From Neorickettsia sennetsu str. Miyayama (GTDB lineage: Bacteria > Pseudomonadota > Alphaproteobacteria > Rickettsiales > Anaplasmataceae), in assembly GCF_000013165.1 (NCBI RefSeq), contig NC_007798.1:682001-746000 (forward strand): a stretch of 64,000 bases of DNA, read 5' to 3'. Below the pieces are notes generated by a model, which was given only the letters and a program-made list of their open reading frames with translations, was not told the DNA's origin and did no database searches. Numbering within the stretch: the first letter of the stretch is position 1; each line of letters starts with the position of its first letter. Positions 38,232-47,759 of the stretch are shown in pieces. The position numbers and the translations under genes are program-made.

Positions 38232-41072
38232 ATGCAGGCAATCATCGAAGTTCGCAAACCATACTCAGACCCGAGAATCACAACACTTGAAAGTAATGGT
38301 GTTATCAATATTCGAGAAGTCGTCGATGCGTACCGATTCTATTCTACAGATTGTTCTTTGAAAGACAATCTCTTAGAGATCGCGCACGCATTAACTAATC
38401 ATGTCTCAGAACAGTTCAGATGCTTCATTTACGAGCCGGATAAAAACAAAATAGAAATTCTTGAGACCAACAAAACAAGTTACCACGAAGGCAATAGTAT
38501 TCTATGGGATTTCAGAAGATGCTATACAAGCAACTTCTGGATAATAGAAAAACAGCCTCTCCAAGGAGTAAAAAACTCTTTAGCGGAAGTGATCCTAGGC
38601 ATTGTGAGCACGTTACTGCAACAAAAGGGTATCAACGCAATAGAACAATGCATACAAGTAGAGACGAGCCTACTAATGATAGGAACAGGTAGGTTGCCTG
38701 ACCTTAACCTACTGTACAACCCTATGATTGAAGAGCTCTCACTGGAAAAGGTCCATAGCAAAAAAGTTGCCTTTTGTTATTCCCATGAAATGGACAGCGT
38801 CACTTTTTCTGGCGATACAAAAGATCTGACTTTAGAGGAATTAGCTTCTTTCAACTGTCAGAACGCACTAAACCTCAGCGACATTCAGCTGTCCAAAATA
38901 GTTGAGTACTTTAGGCTGCAGGAAGGTAGGAGCTACGTGCGGGATATAGAGCTCGAGACTATCGCACAGACTTGGTCTGAGCACTGCAAGCACAATATCA
39001 TGTCTTATCCTATAGATGACCTACAAGAAGGAATATTCCGGGGATACATAAAGAAATCAACTGAAACAATCATCAGAAATAACCCAAATCATATCTGTGC
39101 TTCCGTATTCACTGATAATGCAGGTGCAATTTGGTTCGACAAGGATTATCTCATCTGCGTGAAAGTTGAAACACATAATAGCCCTTCTGCATTAGAACCA
39201 TTTGGAGGCGCAATGACAGGGATTCTCGGAGTTAACAGAGATATCTTGGGTTTTGGCCTTGCAGCAAAACCTATAGCAAATTATTATGCCTTCTGCGTTG
39301 AAGATCCAGACACCGAAAACCAAGACTTGTACCATGATTCACACAAGACAAAGCCCAAACTGGATTCGCGAACCATCCTCAAAGGAATAATTCGTGGTGT
39401 CAACGCTGGAGGTAATTGTTCTGGCATTCCAACCCCACAAGGCGCACTTTATTTCAGTAGTGCATTCAGAGCAAAACCACTTGTGTTTGTTGGATGTGCA
39501 GGCATTATTCCAGCAAAAATTGCAGAAAAAGAATCCTGGGTAAAAGCACCAAGAGACGGGGACCTGATTGTCATAGCAGGTGGAAGAACTGGAAGAGACG
39601 GCATACATGGCGCAACTTTTTCCTCGACTGGGATAACAGACTCAAATGTCAAAGGTACTGAGGTTCAATTAGGCGATCCTTTTACGCAGAAAAAACTTTC
39701 CGATGCAATAATACGTGAAGTAAGAGACGCAGATCTCTGTAACGCCATCACCGATAATGGAGCCGGTGGTTTATCTTCATCTGTTGGAGAAATGGGAAAA
39801 AATGGCTTTGTGGTGCATCTAGAAAAAGTGCTTTTGAAGACAATAGGACTCGCACCGTGGGAGATATGGATCTCTGAGTCTCAAGAAAGAATGACATTTG
39901 CGATTCCACGTGAAAAGTTAGAGGCTTTTGGGCGCATTATGACCAAACATGGCGTTGAGTTTGCCGTCATAGGCGAATTTAACAGGTCCGGCCGGGGACT
40001 TATCACTTTTGAAGGCAAGACTGTCTTTGATTTGTCATTATGCTTTCTGCATGATGGAAACCCTACAATCCATTTACAAACTAAAAAACCAAGAGAAATG
40101 CGAGGACAGCCTCATGTGAGTTTCTCATCCCTTGAGGAAGCAATTAGAGATAAAAACGTTTGTAGTAGAAAGTTCATAGCAGAGCAATACGATCATGAAG
40201 TTCAGGGGACATCTATACTAAAACCACTACAAGGAAAAAATGAAATTTTTTCAGACGTAACAGCAATAAAACCGCTGTACAACTCTAGGAAGTGCATAGG
40301 GCAATCACAAGACCTAGCAATTATAACACGCGATCCATACTTGGATACGTGTTCTTCGATTGAAAAGGCAGTAAGAAACCTGGTGACAATTGGAGTAAAC
40401 CCTCAAAAGATTGCTCTTCTAGATAATTTTTGTTGGTCCGACTCGAATGACCCAGAAAAACTATGGTTACTAAAAGAAGCTGGAAGAGCTTGTCACGATA
40501 CATCTATAGCTTTAGGCACGCCTTTCATTTCCGGAAAGGACAGCATGTTTAATGATTTTAGTGGATATACTACCTCAGGTGCGAAAGTCAAAGTTTCCAA
40601 CATTCCATCATTGTTAATAACCGCAGTCGGAATAATAGATGATTATGAAGATATAGTCTCACTGGATGCAAAATACCCGGAGGATTTAATATACCTAATC
40701 GACATGAAAGTGGAAGTAAAAAGGGCCTTGGAAATTTTCGGACGCTACTACTCGGCACTAAAAAATCAACTAGTCGCTTCCGCTATTCCAGTGGGGCTGG
40801 GTGGAAGGCTTGTATCAATCGCAAAAATGCTTATAGCCAACGGCCATGGGGGAACAATCTTCCTTGAAAACAACAAGGACAATCTTGAAAAATCACATGA
40901 AATTGTTGTCACTGTTGCACCAAAAAACGAATTAGCTTTCAGGGAGACATTTTTGGATACAGAGATTACAAAAATTGGTACGGTTACACGTGAAGCGGCA
41001 GTGGAAATAGGAAAATCCACCAAGATAGAGGTTGATGCACTATTGTCATTATACAAGCGCATCCTACTCTAG
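38232..41072 (+). CDS. purL: Phosphoribosylformylglycinamidine synthase, large subunit
   Basis: 946 residues: longer than the small PurL (about 730) and shorter than the single-chain enzyme (about 1300). An N-terminal region of about 190 residues resembles PurS-like domains. The linker and first ATP-binding part follow (ETIAQTWSEHCKHN, KVETHNSPSALEPFGGAMTG, GGRTGRDGIHGATFSS, NAITDNGAGGLSS), then the second AIR-synthetase-like repeat (PFISGKDSMFNDF, GLGGRLVSIAKML). The C-terminal glutaminase domain is missing, so a separate PurQ must supply ammonia. It converts FGAR to FGAM in purine synthesis. Promoter at 38152. Confidence 0.93.
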   Translation: MQAIIEVRKPYSDPRITTLESNGVINIREVVDAYRFYSTDCSLKDNLLEIAHALTNHVSEQFRCFIYEPDKNKIEILETNKTSYHEGNSILWDFRRCYTSNFWIIEKQPLQGVKNSLAEVILGIVSTLLQQKGINAIEQCIQVETSLLMIGTGRLPDLNLLYNPMIEELSLEKVHSKKVAFCYSHEMDSVTFSGDTKDLTLEELASFNCQNALNLSDIQLSKIVEYFRLQEGRSYVRDIELETIAQTWSEHCKHNIMSYPIDDLQEGIFRGYIKKSTETIIRNNPNHICASVFTDNAGAIWFDKDYLICVKVETHNSPSALEPFGGAMTGILGVNRDILGFGLAAKPIANYYAFCVEDPDTENQDLYHDSHKTKPKLDSRTILKGIIRGVNAGGNCSGIPTPQGALYFSSAFRAKPLVFVGCAGIIPAKIAEKESWVKAPRDGDLIVIAGGRTGRDGIHGATFSSTGITDSNVKGTEVQLGDPFTQKKLSDAIIREVRDADLCNAITDNGAGGLSSSVGEMGKNGFVVHLEKVLLKTIGLAPWEIWISESQERMTFAIPREKLEAFGRIMTKHGVEFAVIGEFNRSGRGLITFEGKTVFDLSLCFLHDGNPTIHLQTKKPREMRGQPHVSFSSLEEAIRDKNVCSRKFIAEQYDHEVQGTSILKPLQGKNEIFSDVTAIKPLYNSRKCIGQSQDLAIITRDPYLDTCSSIEKAVRNLVTIGVNPQKIALLDNFCWSDSNDPEKLWLLKEAGRACHDTSIALGTPFISGKDSMFNDFSGYTTSGAKVKVSNIPSLLITAVGIIDDYEDIVSLDAKYPEDLIYLIDMKVEVKRALEIFGRYYSALKNQLVASAIPVGLGGRLVSIAKMLIANGHGGTIFLENNKDNLEKSHEIVVTVAPKNELAFRETFLDTEITKIGTVTREAAVEIGKSTKIEVDALLSLYKRILL

Positions 41073-41631
41073 TTTGACTTACAGAGGCATGGTACAGAGA
41101 GAAAGAAGTATCAATTTGAGCACTGTGAGTGCGTGCAAACTTCGTTAGTTCTTTTGAACGGCTGTTAACCCTTGATAGGTGTTATGTATGCAGCACCGGT
41201 GTAACAAGTTCTTGTAGATCCCACACTTTCATAGAAAAAGTGCCTGCCCGTTGCAAGTTCGCGGAAAATTTTCAATTGTACTTGAAAGAATGCCAAAGCC
41301 AGAAATTTAATCTGCCGCATCTTTGTATAGAAGATCTATTTTTCTAGGTGTCACAAAGACTCCATAGAAGGTAAACCAAAACACTCTTTTACAAAACAAT
41401 TTTTCACAAAAGTGTAAGTCATAGGAAGCTTTCTTTACACTCAAAATTCTGCTACCAGTTCTATGCACACTTGCCTCACGCGTCGTAGACAAGTCTTCAG
41501 ACGAAAGCACTCTGCTAGAAGACAAAAGACCGTTTATCAACCATAAGGGTCTAACCGAAGGTTTAAAAGCAAGTTAGTGACACATAAATCCGTCGCATCA
41601 ACCTCACAGAGTAAAAACAAATAAGATATAC
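41073..41631. other. Non-coding stretch between convergent purL and ampG
   Basis: 559 bp without a supported gene. Short frames occur on both strands (for example 41129-41347) but they have no ribosome binding site and look random in composition. No strong hairpin was found although two genes end here. Confidence 0.5.
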
Positions 41632-42939
41632 TCACCACCCTGGAGACCTTTCGCTTCTAGCCCATTTCTCTAGAAATAAGACCAAAAACAATGCTGGAAG
41701 ACCTAAGACAATGCTTGTAACAAACAGTGCCGTCCAACCAAAGTAGTCAGCAATTAGCCCTGCAATCACGGGTAAAACCGCACGATCTACTATAAATAGA
41801 GAACTGAAAATTGCATATACGCTCCCGGAAAAGCGAGCCTTACTTGCCAGTCCCGAGATATACCCAATAATGGCCGTGGTAGCAATACTCCCACAAATAT
41901 TTTCCGTTGCTATGGTCATGTACAGCAACGGAAGATTGTATCCTACCTTTGACTGCACAACAAACATCACATTTGAAAGCATCTGCACTACGGCTCCAAA
42001 AACAAGCCCCTTGATAATCCCATACCTATAGACAATTTTTGAACCAATAACACCCCCAACAATAAGAAAAAGCAAACCAAATGTTTTTGCAACAACTGCA
42101 ATTTCAGTCAGTGAAAAGCCGATGTCTAAAAGAAATGGAGAAATCATCGTCGCTATGAGTGAATCACAAGAACGATATATAACAACCAAAATGATGATAT
42201 AAACACTCTTCTTTATTTGTAGAATCTCTCTAAGTGGTTGGATGATTGTTTCAGGAAGGAAAGATCGTGAATTGGTACTCATTTCCTTTTGTGAAGCTTT
42301 CAGTTTTGGTTCACCCATGCACAAAACCGTTATACTAGCACTCAAGCTTAAAAAGGCTGAGAAGATATAGAGTATCCTCCAATTAATAAAATCCTCACAC
42401 AATCCATATGAGTTACAAAGATAATCAACTAGAAAAAGGGTTAGAGCGCCACTGATCAAATGTGCGACCCTCCATCCAAGTAAAACGTTAGAAGAACCTA
42501 TTAATTGCTCCTTTGTTCTCAAAATAGAAATTCGATAGTTATCAATCACAACTTCCTGAAGGGAAGAAAAAAATGCGACGACCAAAGCAAAAAAGCCCAT
42601 AAGATATATATTTCTTAAGGGATTCGTGAAGCTCAGTCCGACAATTGAGAAAAAAACACACTGCTGTAATAGCAGTATCCACCCTCTTTTTTGCCCGAAG
42701 CATCGACCAAGTATTGGGACAGTATAGAGGTCAAAAAATGGTGCAAATAGGAACTTTACTATGTATGGTATACCCACGAGGGCAAACAACCCAATACTCG
42801 AACAGTTTACACCAGCCTTTGCTAGCCACACACTTAGAGTGGGCGCGACGAGGACAGTTGGGATACCACAGGAAAACCCAAGAAAAAAGGCAGCAACGAC
42901 CTTCATGTAGAAATTTAGTAACAACTTCCCTCTTCTCAC
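41632..42939 (-). CDS. ampG: AmpG-like muropeptide permease (MFS)
   Basis: This 435-residue inner-membrane protein has about twelve helices. AmpG features are FLGFSCGIPTVLVAPTLSVWL in helix 1, PYIVKFLFAPFFDLYTVP between helices 2 and 3, and ALVVAFFSSLQEVVIDNYRISIL in helix 4. AmpG imports anhydro-muropeptides released from peptidoglycan, and close relatives can import other solutes. Several AmpG-like genes are common in Rickettsiales. It stands alone, 104 bp downstream of the pccA stop on the same strand, or rather begins there with an ATG at 42939. Confidence 0.88.
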   Translation of the reverse strand: MRRGKLLLNFYMKVVAAFFLGFSCGIPTVLVAPTLSVWLAKAGVNCSSIGLFALVGIPYIVKFLFAPFFDLYTVPILGRCFGQKRGWILLLQQCVFFSIVGLSFTNPLRNIYLMGFFALVVAFFSSLQEVVIDNYRISILRTKEQLIGSSNVLLGWRVAHLISGALTLFLVDYLCNSYGLCEDFINWRILYIFSAFLSLSASITVLCMGEPKLKASQKEMSTNSRSFLPETIIQPLREILQIKKSVYIIILVVIYRSCDSLIATMISPFLLDIGFSLTEIAVVAKTFGLLFLIVGGVIGSKIVYRYGIIKGLVFGAVVQMLSNVMFVVQSKVGYNLPLLYMTIATENICGSIATTAIIGYISGLASKARFSGSVYAIFSSLFIVDRAVLPVIAGLIADYFGWTALFVTSIVLGLPALFLVLFLEKWARSERSPGW

Positions 42940-43043
42940 TCTGTACAGGAATTACACACGCAGGGACAAATCGTAGAAGAACCCCATAATCGTTTATCAT
43001 TAGATTAACCGCTTTTGGAGCTAAATAAAATCCAGATCTTTAC

Positions 43044-45002
43044 TTATACTTTTAAAAACTTCAATAATAAATCACCCTCGCTTACATTTTGACCGTGCAT
43101 CACGCAGACTTCCTTCACAGTACCAGCTCGTTCGGCAGTGATGGTGTTCTGCATTTTCATTGCTTCGACTAAAAACAACGGATCACCTGGTCTGATCATG
43201 TCACCAACACTAACGTAAATGCTTACTACGACCCCTGTCATTGCAGACATAATTTTATCTGATTGTTGTATACCTGAAGCATTCTTTTGTACGGATACCC
43301 ACTTCGTATACACTTCCTTAGGAAGAGCAATACATAGCAATGAAAAACCATCGTACTCAACTCGTTTGTATAATTGATCAGTGTTGAAGAACCTCGCGGC
43401 AAACGCTTCATCATTGATCTTTGCAAGAAACAGGCCTTCTTTTGTTGCTCTCAGAGACTCAACAATATATCGCTCCTTAGCAAGAGTGAAGCTAAATGTA
43501 CCCATAGCAATAGAGACATCAACTTCATATTCCTGACTCCCAAGTCTTACAATAAAGGGACGACTTTCTTCAAACGAACCACTCCATATGTCTAACATGG
43601 CATATAAAGTCACTGCAATAAAGCGCAGGGCCGCACATTTATCGAGAGACTCATACCAACTTACCCCTTGGTACTGCTTTTCTATAAAATGGGTGCTTAT
43701 ATTTCCATTAATAAAATCAGCATTACGAAACAGGGATTCTAAAAAAACTAAATTATTCTTTACACCCACTATGCACGTCATCTGAAGCGCCTCACACATT
43801 CTTTCTAACGCATCAGAACGCGTTCTACCCTTCACGATAATCTTTGCCATCATTGGATCATAAAACATACCAACCTTGGAGCCCGTACCTACACTACTTT
43901 CAACCCTGACATCAGTAGGAAAATCAGCACAACATACGAAACCACTCGTTGGCATAAAGTTGTTCATGGGATCCTCTGCATATATGCGTGCTTCAAATGA
44001 CCAACCGTTAAACTTCGTAACACTTTTCTTTTTTGATAGATCATCGCCCTCAGCGATGCGGATCATCTCTTCGACTATATCAATATCAGTAATCATTTCG
44101 GTTACCGGGTGTTCAACTTGGATGCGAGCATTCATTTCCATAAAGTAGAAATTTCGCTCCTGGTCTAGTATATATTCCACCGTCCCAACAGAAGTGTAAC
44201 CAGCTGCACGGGCTAATCTAATAGACTGTTCATACATCTTTTCTCTGAGTCCCCGATCAAGTGCAAGACTGGGAGCCTCCTCAACAACCTTTTGATGCCG
44301 CCTCTGTACCGAACATTCTCGCTCACCCAAACAAATAACGTGGCCATTTTTGTCAGCAATCAGCTGTATTTCTATATGTCTGGGGTTCGTTATATATTTC
44401 TCAATGAAAATTCGTTCATCAGCAAAGAAATTCAGAGCCTCATGACAAGCAAGCTGCATAGCTTCGCGTAACTCCTCTTCTCTATTGACCAACCGCATTC
44501 CTTTACCTCCCCCTCCGGCGGCAGCCTTTATCAGAACTGGGAAACCTATTTCTTTCGCAATAGAGACAGCTTGTTCATAATCAGAGATTTCCCCTAAATA
44601 CCCGGGTACAAGATTGATTGAGGCCTCCTGAGCAATCTTTTTTGCCATCACCTTATCACTCATCATGGAGATGCACTCTGAGCTAGGACCAATAAAGGTA
44701 AACCCAGCTTGCTCAACAGATCGGGCAAAACTAGGATTTTCAGACAAAAACCCATACCCAGGATGTACAGCATCTGCCCCACTTTTTTTGACCGCTGTGA
44801 GTATGGATTCCATATTGTTATAGCTCTCACTAACGGTAACACCCCCTATGTAGATTGCTTCATCTGTATGCCGAATATACTCCGCATTAACATCGAGATC
44901 GGAATAAATAGCAACACTCTTCTTACCCAATTTTTTTAAGGTACGTGCTATCCTTGATACTATCTCCCCGCGATTAGCAATTAGGACTTTTTGTATTGAC
45001 AT
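43044..45002 (-). CDS. pccA: Propionyl-CoA carboxylase, biotin-containing (alpha) subunit
   Basis: This 652-residue protein joins a biotin carboxylase domain to a biotin carrier domain. Biotin carboxylase motifs are VLIANRGEIVSRIARTLKK, GADAVHPGYGFLSENPSFA, the glycine-rich ATP loop KAAAGGGGKGMR and MEMNARIQVEHPVTE. A linking domain follows. The carrier domain ends with the biotinylation site VEAMKMQN and LLLKFLKV. It carboxylates biotin for transfer by PccB (24580). Its ATG lies inside the end of prs (29 bp overlap), so prs and pccA are cotranscribed. Confidence 0.96.
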   Translation of the reverse strand: MSIQKVLIANRGEIVSRIARTLKKLGKKSVAIYSDLDVNAEYIRHTDEAIYIGGVTVSESYNNMESILTAVKKSGADAVHPGYGFLSENPSFARSVEQAGFTFIGPSSECISMMSDKVMAKKIAQEASINLVPGYLGEISDYEQAVSIAKEIGFPVLIKAAAGGGGKGMRLVNREEELREAMQLACHEALNFFADERIFIEKYITNPRHIEIQLIADKNGHVICLGERECSVQRRHQKVVEEAPSLALDRGLREKMYEQSIRLARAAGYTSVGTVEYILDQERNFYFMEMNARIQVEHPVTEMITDIDIVEEMIRIAEGDDLSKKKSVTKFNGWSFEARIYAEDPMNNFMPTSGFVCCADFPTDVRVESSVGTGSKVGMFYDPMMAKIIVKGRTRSDALERMCEALQMTCIVGVKNNLVFLESLFRNADFINGNISTHFIEKQYQGVSWYESLDKCAALRFIAVTLYAMLDIWSGSFEESRPFIVRLGSQEYEVDVSIAMGTFSFTLAKERYIVESLRATKEGLFLAKINDEAFAARFFNTDQLYKRVEYDGFSLLCIALPKEVYTKWVSVQKNASGIQQSDKIMSAMTGVVVSIYVSVGDMIRPGDPLFLVEAMKMQNTITAERAGTVKEVCVMHGQNVSEGDLLLKFLKV

Positions 45003-45891
45003 CTAGGTAAACTGAATGAATTTTTCTTGCAAGCAAGTCTGCAGCACTAATGATCTCTATTTTCCCTTTAGCCTCACACCCAGGTCCAGGTATGCTGTTA
45101 GTGACAACAATCCTATCTATCTGTGAGTCCATAATTTTCTGTCTTGCGCTACCAGAAAATACGCCGTGGGTAACAAACGCAGCAACAGATTTTGCACCAA
45201 GCTCCTTAAGTTTAGCAGCCGAATTGCAGAGGGTCCCCCCACCACAGACGATATCATCAACTATTATGCAGTCTCTACCATGAATTTCCCCAACCACCTC
45301 AGTAACCTCGGATAGACATGCTCTGGGCCTGCGTTTATTCATGATAACAAGATTTGTGCCCAGCTCTTCGGAGAGAGGCTTTAACTTTTTTACAGCACCC
45401 ACATCGGGAGCAACAAGGGCCATATTGTGACCCACATGCACACTTTCCTTAAGCAGCGTCCACGGAAGAATGTTGTACACTGGGATCTCGAAGAAACCCT
45501 CAAATTGAGGAAAGTGTACATCTAAGACAAAAAGCAATGAAATCCTCTCTCCAATAAGGCGTGCAACTACTTTTGCTGAAATGGCAGAGCCAGGCGCGAC
45601 AATCCTATCGGCACGAGCATAACCAAAATATGGGGAGACTAAAGCAATATCACGTACCCCTAGTCTGTTCAAAGCATCCACGATGAATAAAAATTCCATT
45701 ATGTCAGCATCACTACAAAGACTCTGGATGACGAGCACCTTAGTTCCAGGAATAACATCTTCATGGTGCACAAGAACATCACTTTCGCCATCAGGAAATC
45801 TATTTGCCTGTGCACGAACCACAGCCAGGTTAAGGAGCGACGCTATTTCCTGGCCAAGTTTCCCAGCTTTGCTACCCATGAGGACTTTCAT
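44974..45891 (-). CDS. prs: Ribose-phosphate pyrophosphokinase, divergent
   Basis: 305 residues with the two phosphoribosyltransferase-like halves of PRPP synthetase. Family landmarks are NRFPDGESDV, PYFGYARADRIV, ISAKVVARLIG, MNKRRPR and the PRPP loop IIVDDIVCGGGTL. The last two differ from the usual PYFGYARQDR and VDDxxDTGGT: the Asp and Thr that hold ribose phosphate are replaced by Cys and Gly. It makes PRPP for purine, pyrimidine and NAD synthesis, consistent with purL and pyrF in the window, though the substitutions leave some doubt about its efficiency. It overlaps pccA by 29 bp. Confidence 0.88.
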   Translation of the reverse strand: MKVLMGSKAGKLGQEIASLLNLAVVRAQANRFPDGESDVLVHHEDVIPGTKVLVIQSLCSDADIMEFLFIVDALNRLGVRDIALVSPYFGYARADRIVAPGSAISAKVVARLIGERISLLFVLDVHFPQFEGFFEIPVYNILPWTLLKESVHVGHNMALVAPDVGAVKKLKPLSEELGTNLVIMNKRRPRACLSEVTEVVGEIHGRDCIIVDDIVCGGGTLCNSAAKLKELGAKSVAAFVTHGVFSGSARQKIMDSQIDRIVVTNSIPGPGCEAKGKIEIISAADLLARKIHSVYLDVNTKSPNC

Positions 45892-46056
45892 GTTATTAGC
45901 ACAACAGCCACGTTGAATTTATTAGAAAAGGATATCGAATACGGTAAAACAAATCCACCACAAGGGGTCACGTTCTCAAAGAAACGGCAACACAAAAAGA
46001 ACACCGTACCGACGTACGAACCTGAAAAGATACCCATGCAACAAGGAACCTATCCA

Positions 46057-46599
46057 TCAAACCTGCTGAACTTCTCTCACTTCAGGAATATAGTACTGAA
46101 GCAGATTCTCTATACCATCCTTGAGAGTGACAGAAGCACTAGGACAACCGGCACACGCACCCTGAAGTTTCAGATATACAATCCCATCCTTATAACCCTT
46201 AAATACAATGTTACCACCATCTTCGATAACGGAAGGTCGGACTTTAGTATCTATAATTTCCTGTATTTTCTTAGAAACCTCGTCGGTGCATTCGACTTCC
46301 TCGTCTTCTGTGACAGGTCGAACAAAATCGGATCCAGTAGTAAAATACTCAACCAGCACACCAAAGATCTGTGGCTTCAATACATCCCATTCTGCATCTT
46401 CAGTTTTGCTCACAGATACAAAATCCACCCCAAGCATTACACCGCAGACACCTTGTATTTCCCAAAGCATCTCAGGAAGTTTATGACCAGAGGCATCACT
46501 AAACGTGACAAAATCAGCAGTTCCACTATCAAGTATTTTTACACCAGGAAAAAATTTTAGTACGTTCGGATTCGGGGTGTGCTCAGTTTGGATAAACAT
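46057..46599 (-). CDS. nfu: Nfu-type iron-sulfur scaffold/carrier protein
   Basis: A 180-residue protein with the N-terminal Nfu domain (MFIQTEHTPNPNVLKFFPG) and the C-terminal NifU-like domain with its CxxC cluster site in LKLQGACAGCPSASVTLK. This two-domain form is the alphaproteobacterial and mitochondrial Nfu1 type. It carries [4Fe-4S] clusters to client enzymes; MtaB, MiaB, IspG and NuoI in this window all need such clusters. Confidence 0.94.
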   Translation of the reverse strand: MFIQTEHTPNPNVLKFFPGVKILDSGTADFVTFSDASGHKLPEMLWEIQGVCGVMLGVDFVSVSKTEDAEWDVLKPQIFGVLVEYFTTGSDFVRPVTEDEEVECTDEVSKKIQEIIDTKVRPSVIEDGGNIVFKGYKDGIVYLKLQGACAGCPSASVTLKDGIENLLQYYIPEVREVQQV

Positions 46600-46619
46600 A
46601 CTTTAAGTGCACCGGACAA

Positions 46620-46648
46620 TTACTTGTTAACTACGGCCGGATTATAAT
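46620..46648 (+). promoter_or_regulatory. Probable promoter of the J-domain gene
   Basis: TTACTT (46620-46625), a 17-base spacer and a perfect TATAAT (46643-46648). Transcription would start near 46655, about 25 bases before the ATG at 46680. Confidence 0.45.
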
Positions 46649-46679
46649 ATACAATACCTACTAGTTTCAACGCTCATAA

Positions 46680-47066
46680 ATGTTCTTTACGATCTTGCTG
46701 ATTTTGCTGCTAGTGATTCTCTTGCCGATATTGTTTCTGCTGGTGGTTGCGTTTATCTACAGGAAGAAGTTTAAACTTTCTGAAAATTTCTCACAGATAT
46801 ACGATACCGTTTACGAAATGATGAAAAGCGGAAACTTCAGCTTTGAGAATTTACAGCAGTTTCAGCAAGGAGTATCGTTTTCTGATTCAACAGGAAAAAT
46901 GTCTAAGGCACAGGCACGAGAAATTCTCGGGGTATCTGTGAATGCCAGCAAGGCAGAAATCAATAAGGCGTACCACGCCCTGGTACAGAAAGTACATCCT
47001 GATAAGGGTGGTTCACACTATTTCGCACAGCAACTTAACAAAGCCCGGGATACGCTTGTAAAGTAG
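46680..47066 (+). CDS. Membrane-anchored J-domain protein, Tim14/Pam18-like
   Basis: 128 residues: one N-terminal membrane helix (about 3-25), a linker of about 45 residues, and a C-terminal J domain MSKAQAREILGVSVNASKAEINKAYHALVQKVHPDKGGS with the HPD motif. The sequence around it, HPDKGGSHYFAQQLNKARDTL, is very close to the Tim14/Pam18 type that drives mtHsp70 in mitochondrial import, and a membrane-bound relative is known in alphaproteobacteria. Here it should recruit DnaK to the inner membrane. The lack of Gly/Phe and zinc domains rules out DnaJ itself. Confidence 0.88.
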   Translation: MFFTILLILLLVILLPILFLLVVAFIYRKKFKLSENFSQIYDTVYEMMKSGNFSFENLQQFQQGVSFSDSTGKMSKAQAREILGVSVNASKAEINKAYHALVQKVHPDKGGSHYFAQQLNKARDTLVK

Positions 47067-47276
47067 CATTGAAGGTTACTTGATGTGATCCTTGCATGTG
47101 CTAAGATGGCGCATGTACTTTATATCTCCTCTATGTTGTCAGTTGGTCGGAGGCCAGCTCACCTTCCGCATGATGCACCACCCAAAACCGTTTCATGTAC
47201 CAAGTGATGTTTTGTAGAACACACATTTTACTTAACAAACCACATATGTTAGCATTTCGCTGTTCTTGGTCGGTGT

Positions 47277-47759
47277 ATGTTTAAGTTCCTAAGCCAGATG
47301 CAGCTGACCCGCTTCTTTGTTGGTTTCAGGACCGTCTTGTGGTACTTTTTTGCACCAAAGGTTACGATAAAATATCCACAAGAGAAGGGACCCATAAGTC
47401 TGCGTTTCAGAGGTGAACACGCGCTAAGACGCTACAAAAATGGGGAAGAGCGTTGCATAGCTTGTAAGTTATGTGAGGTGGTCTGTCCTGCCCAGGCAAT
47501 CACGATTGAAGCAGCTCCCAGAGAATCTGATGGAAGTAGGCGTGCCACAAAATACGATATAGATATGACTAAGTGCATTTATTGTGGCTTTTGTCAGGAA
47601 GCTTGCCCTGTAGATGCAATTGTTGAAGGACCGAATTTTGAGTTTGCAAGGGAAAATCGTGAAGATTTGCTCTATGACAAAAAAAAATTACTCGATAATG
47701 GCAGTAAATGGGAAAGTGCATTAATTAAGATGCTCAATAGAAATGACACAACTCATTGA
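47277..47759 (+). CDS. nuoI: NADH-quinone oxidoreductase subunit I
   Basis: The 160-residue product carries the two [4Fe-4S] binding sites of complex I subunit [13 protein letters not shown] (about residues 62-73) and [12 protein letters not shown] (about 102-113). It also has the family end AFELAR-like [19 protein letters not shown]. It passes electrons along the peripheral arm at the inner membrane. The other nuo genes are elsewhere, which fits the scattered complex I genes of these genomes. The next gene, folD, begins 17 bp before its stop. Confidence 0.96.

Noticed and set aside
45763-46560. A 265-codon plus-strand frame
   Set aside because: It is antisense to both prs and nfu, which are well-supported genes on the minus strand.
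47080-47276. Possible small stable RNA (SRP RNA) before nuoI
   Set aside because: A GGTCGGAGGCC-like stretch looked suggestive, but the conserved SRP loop sequence is absent.
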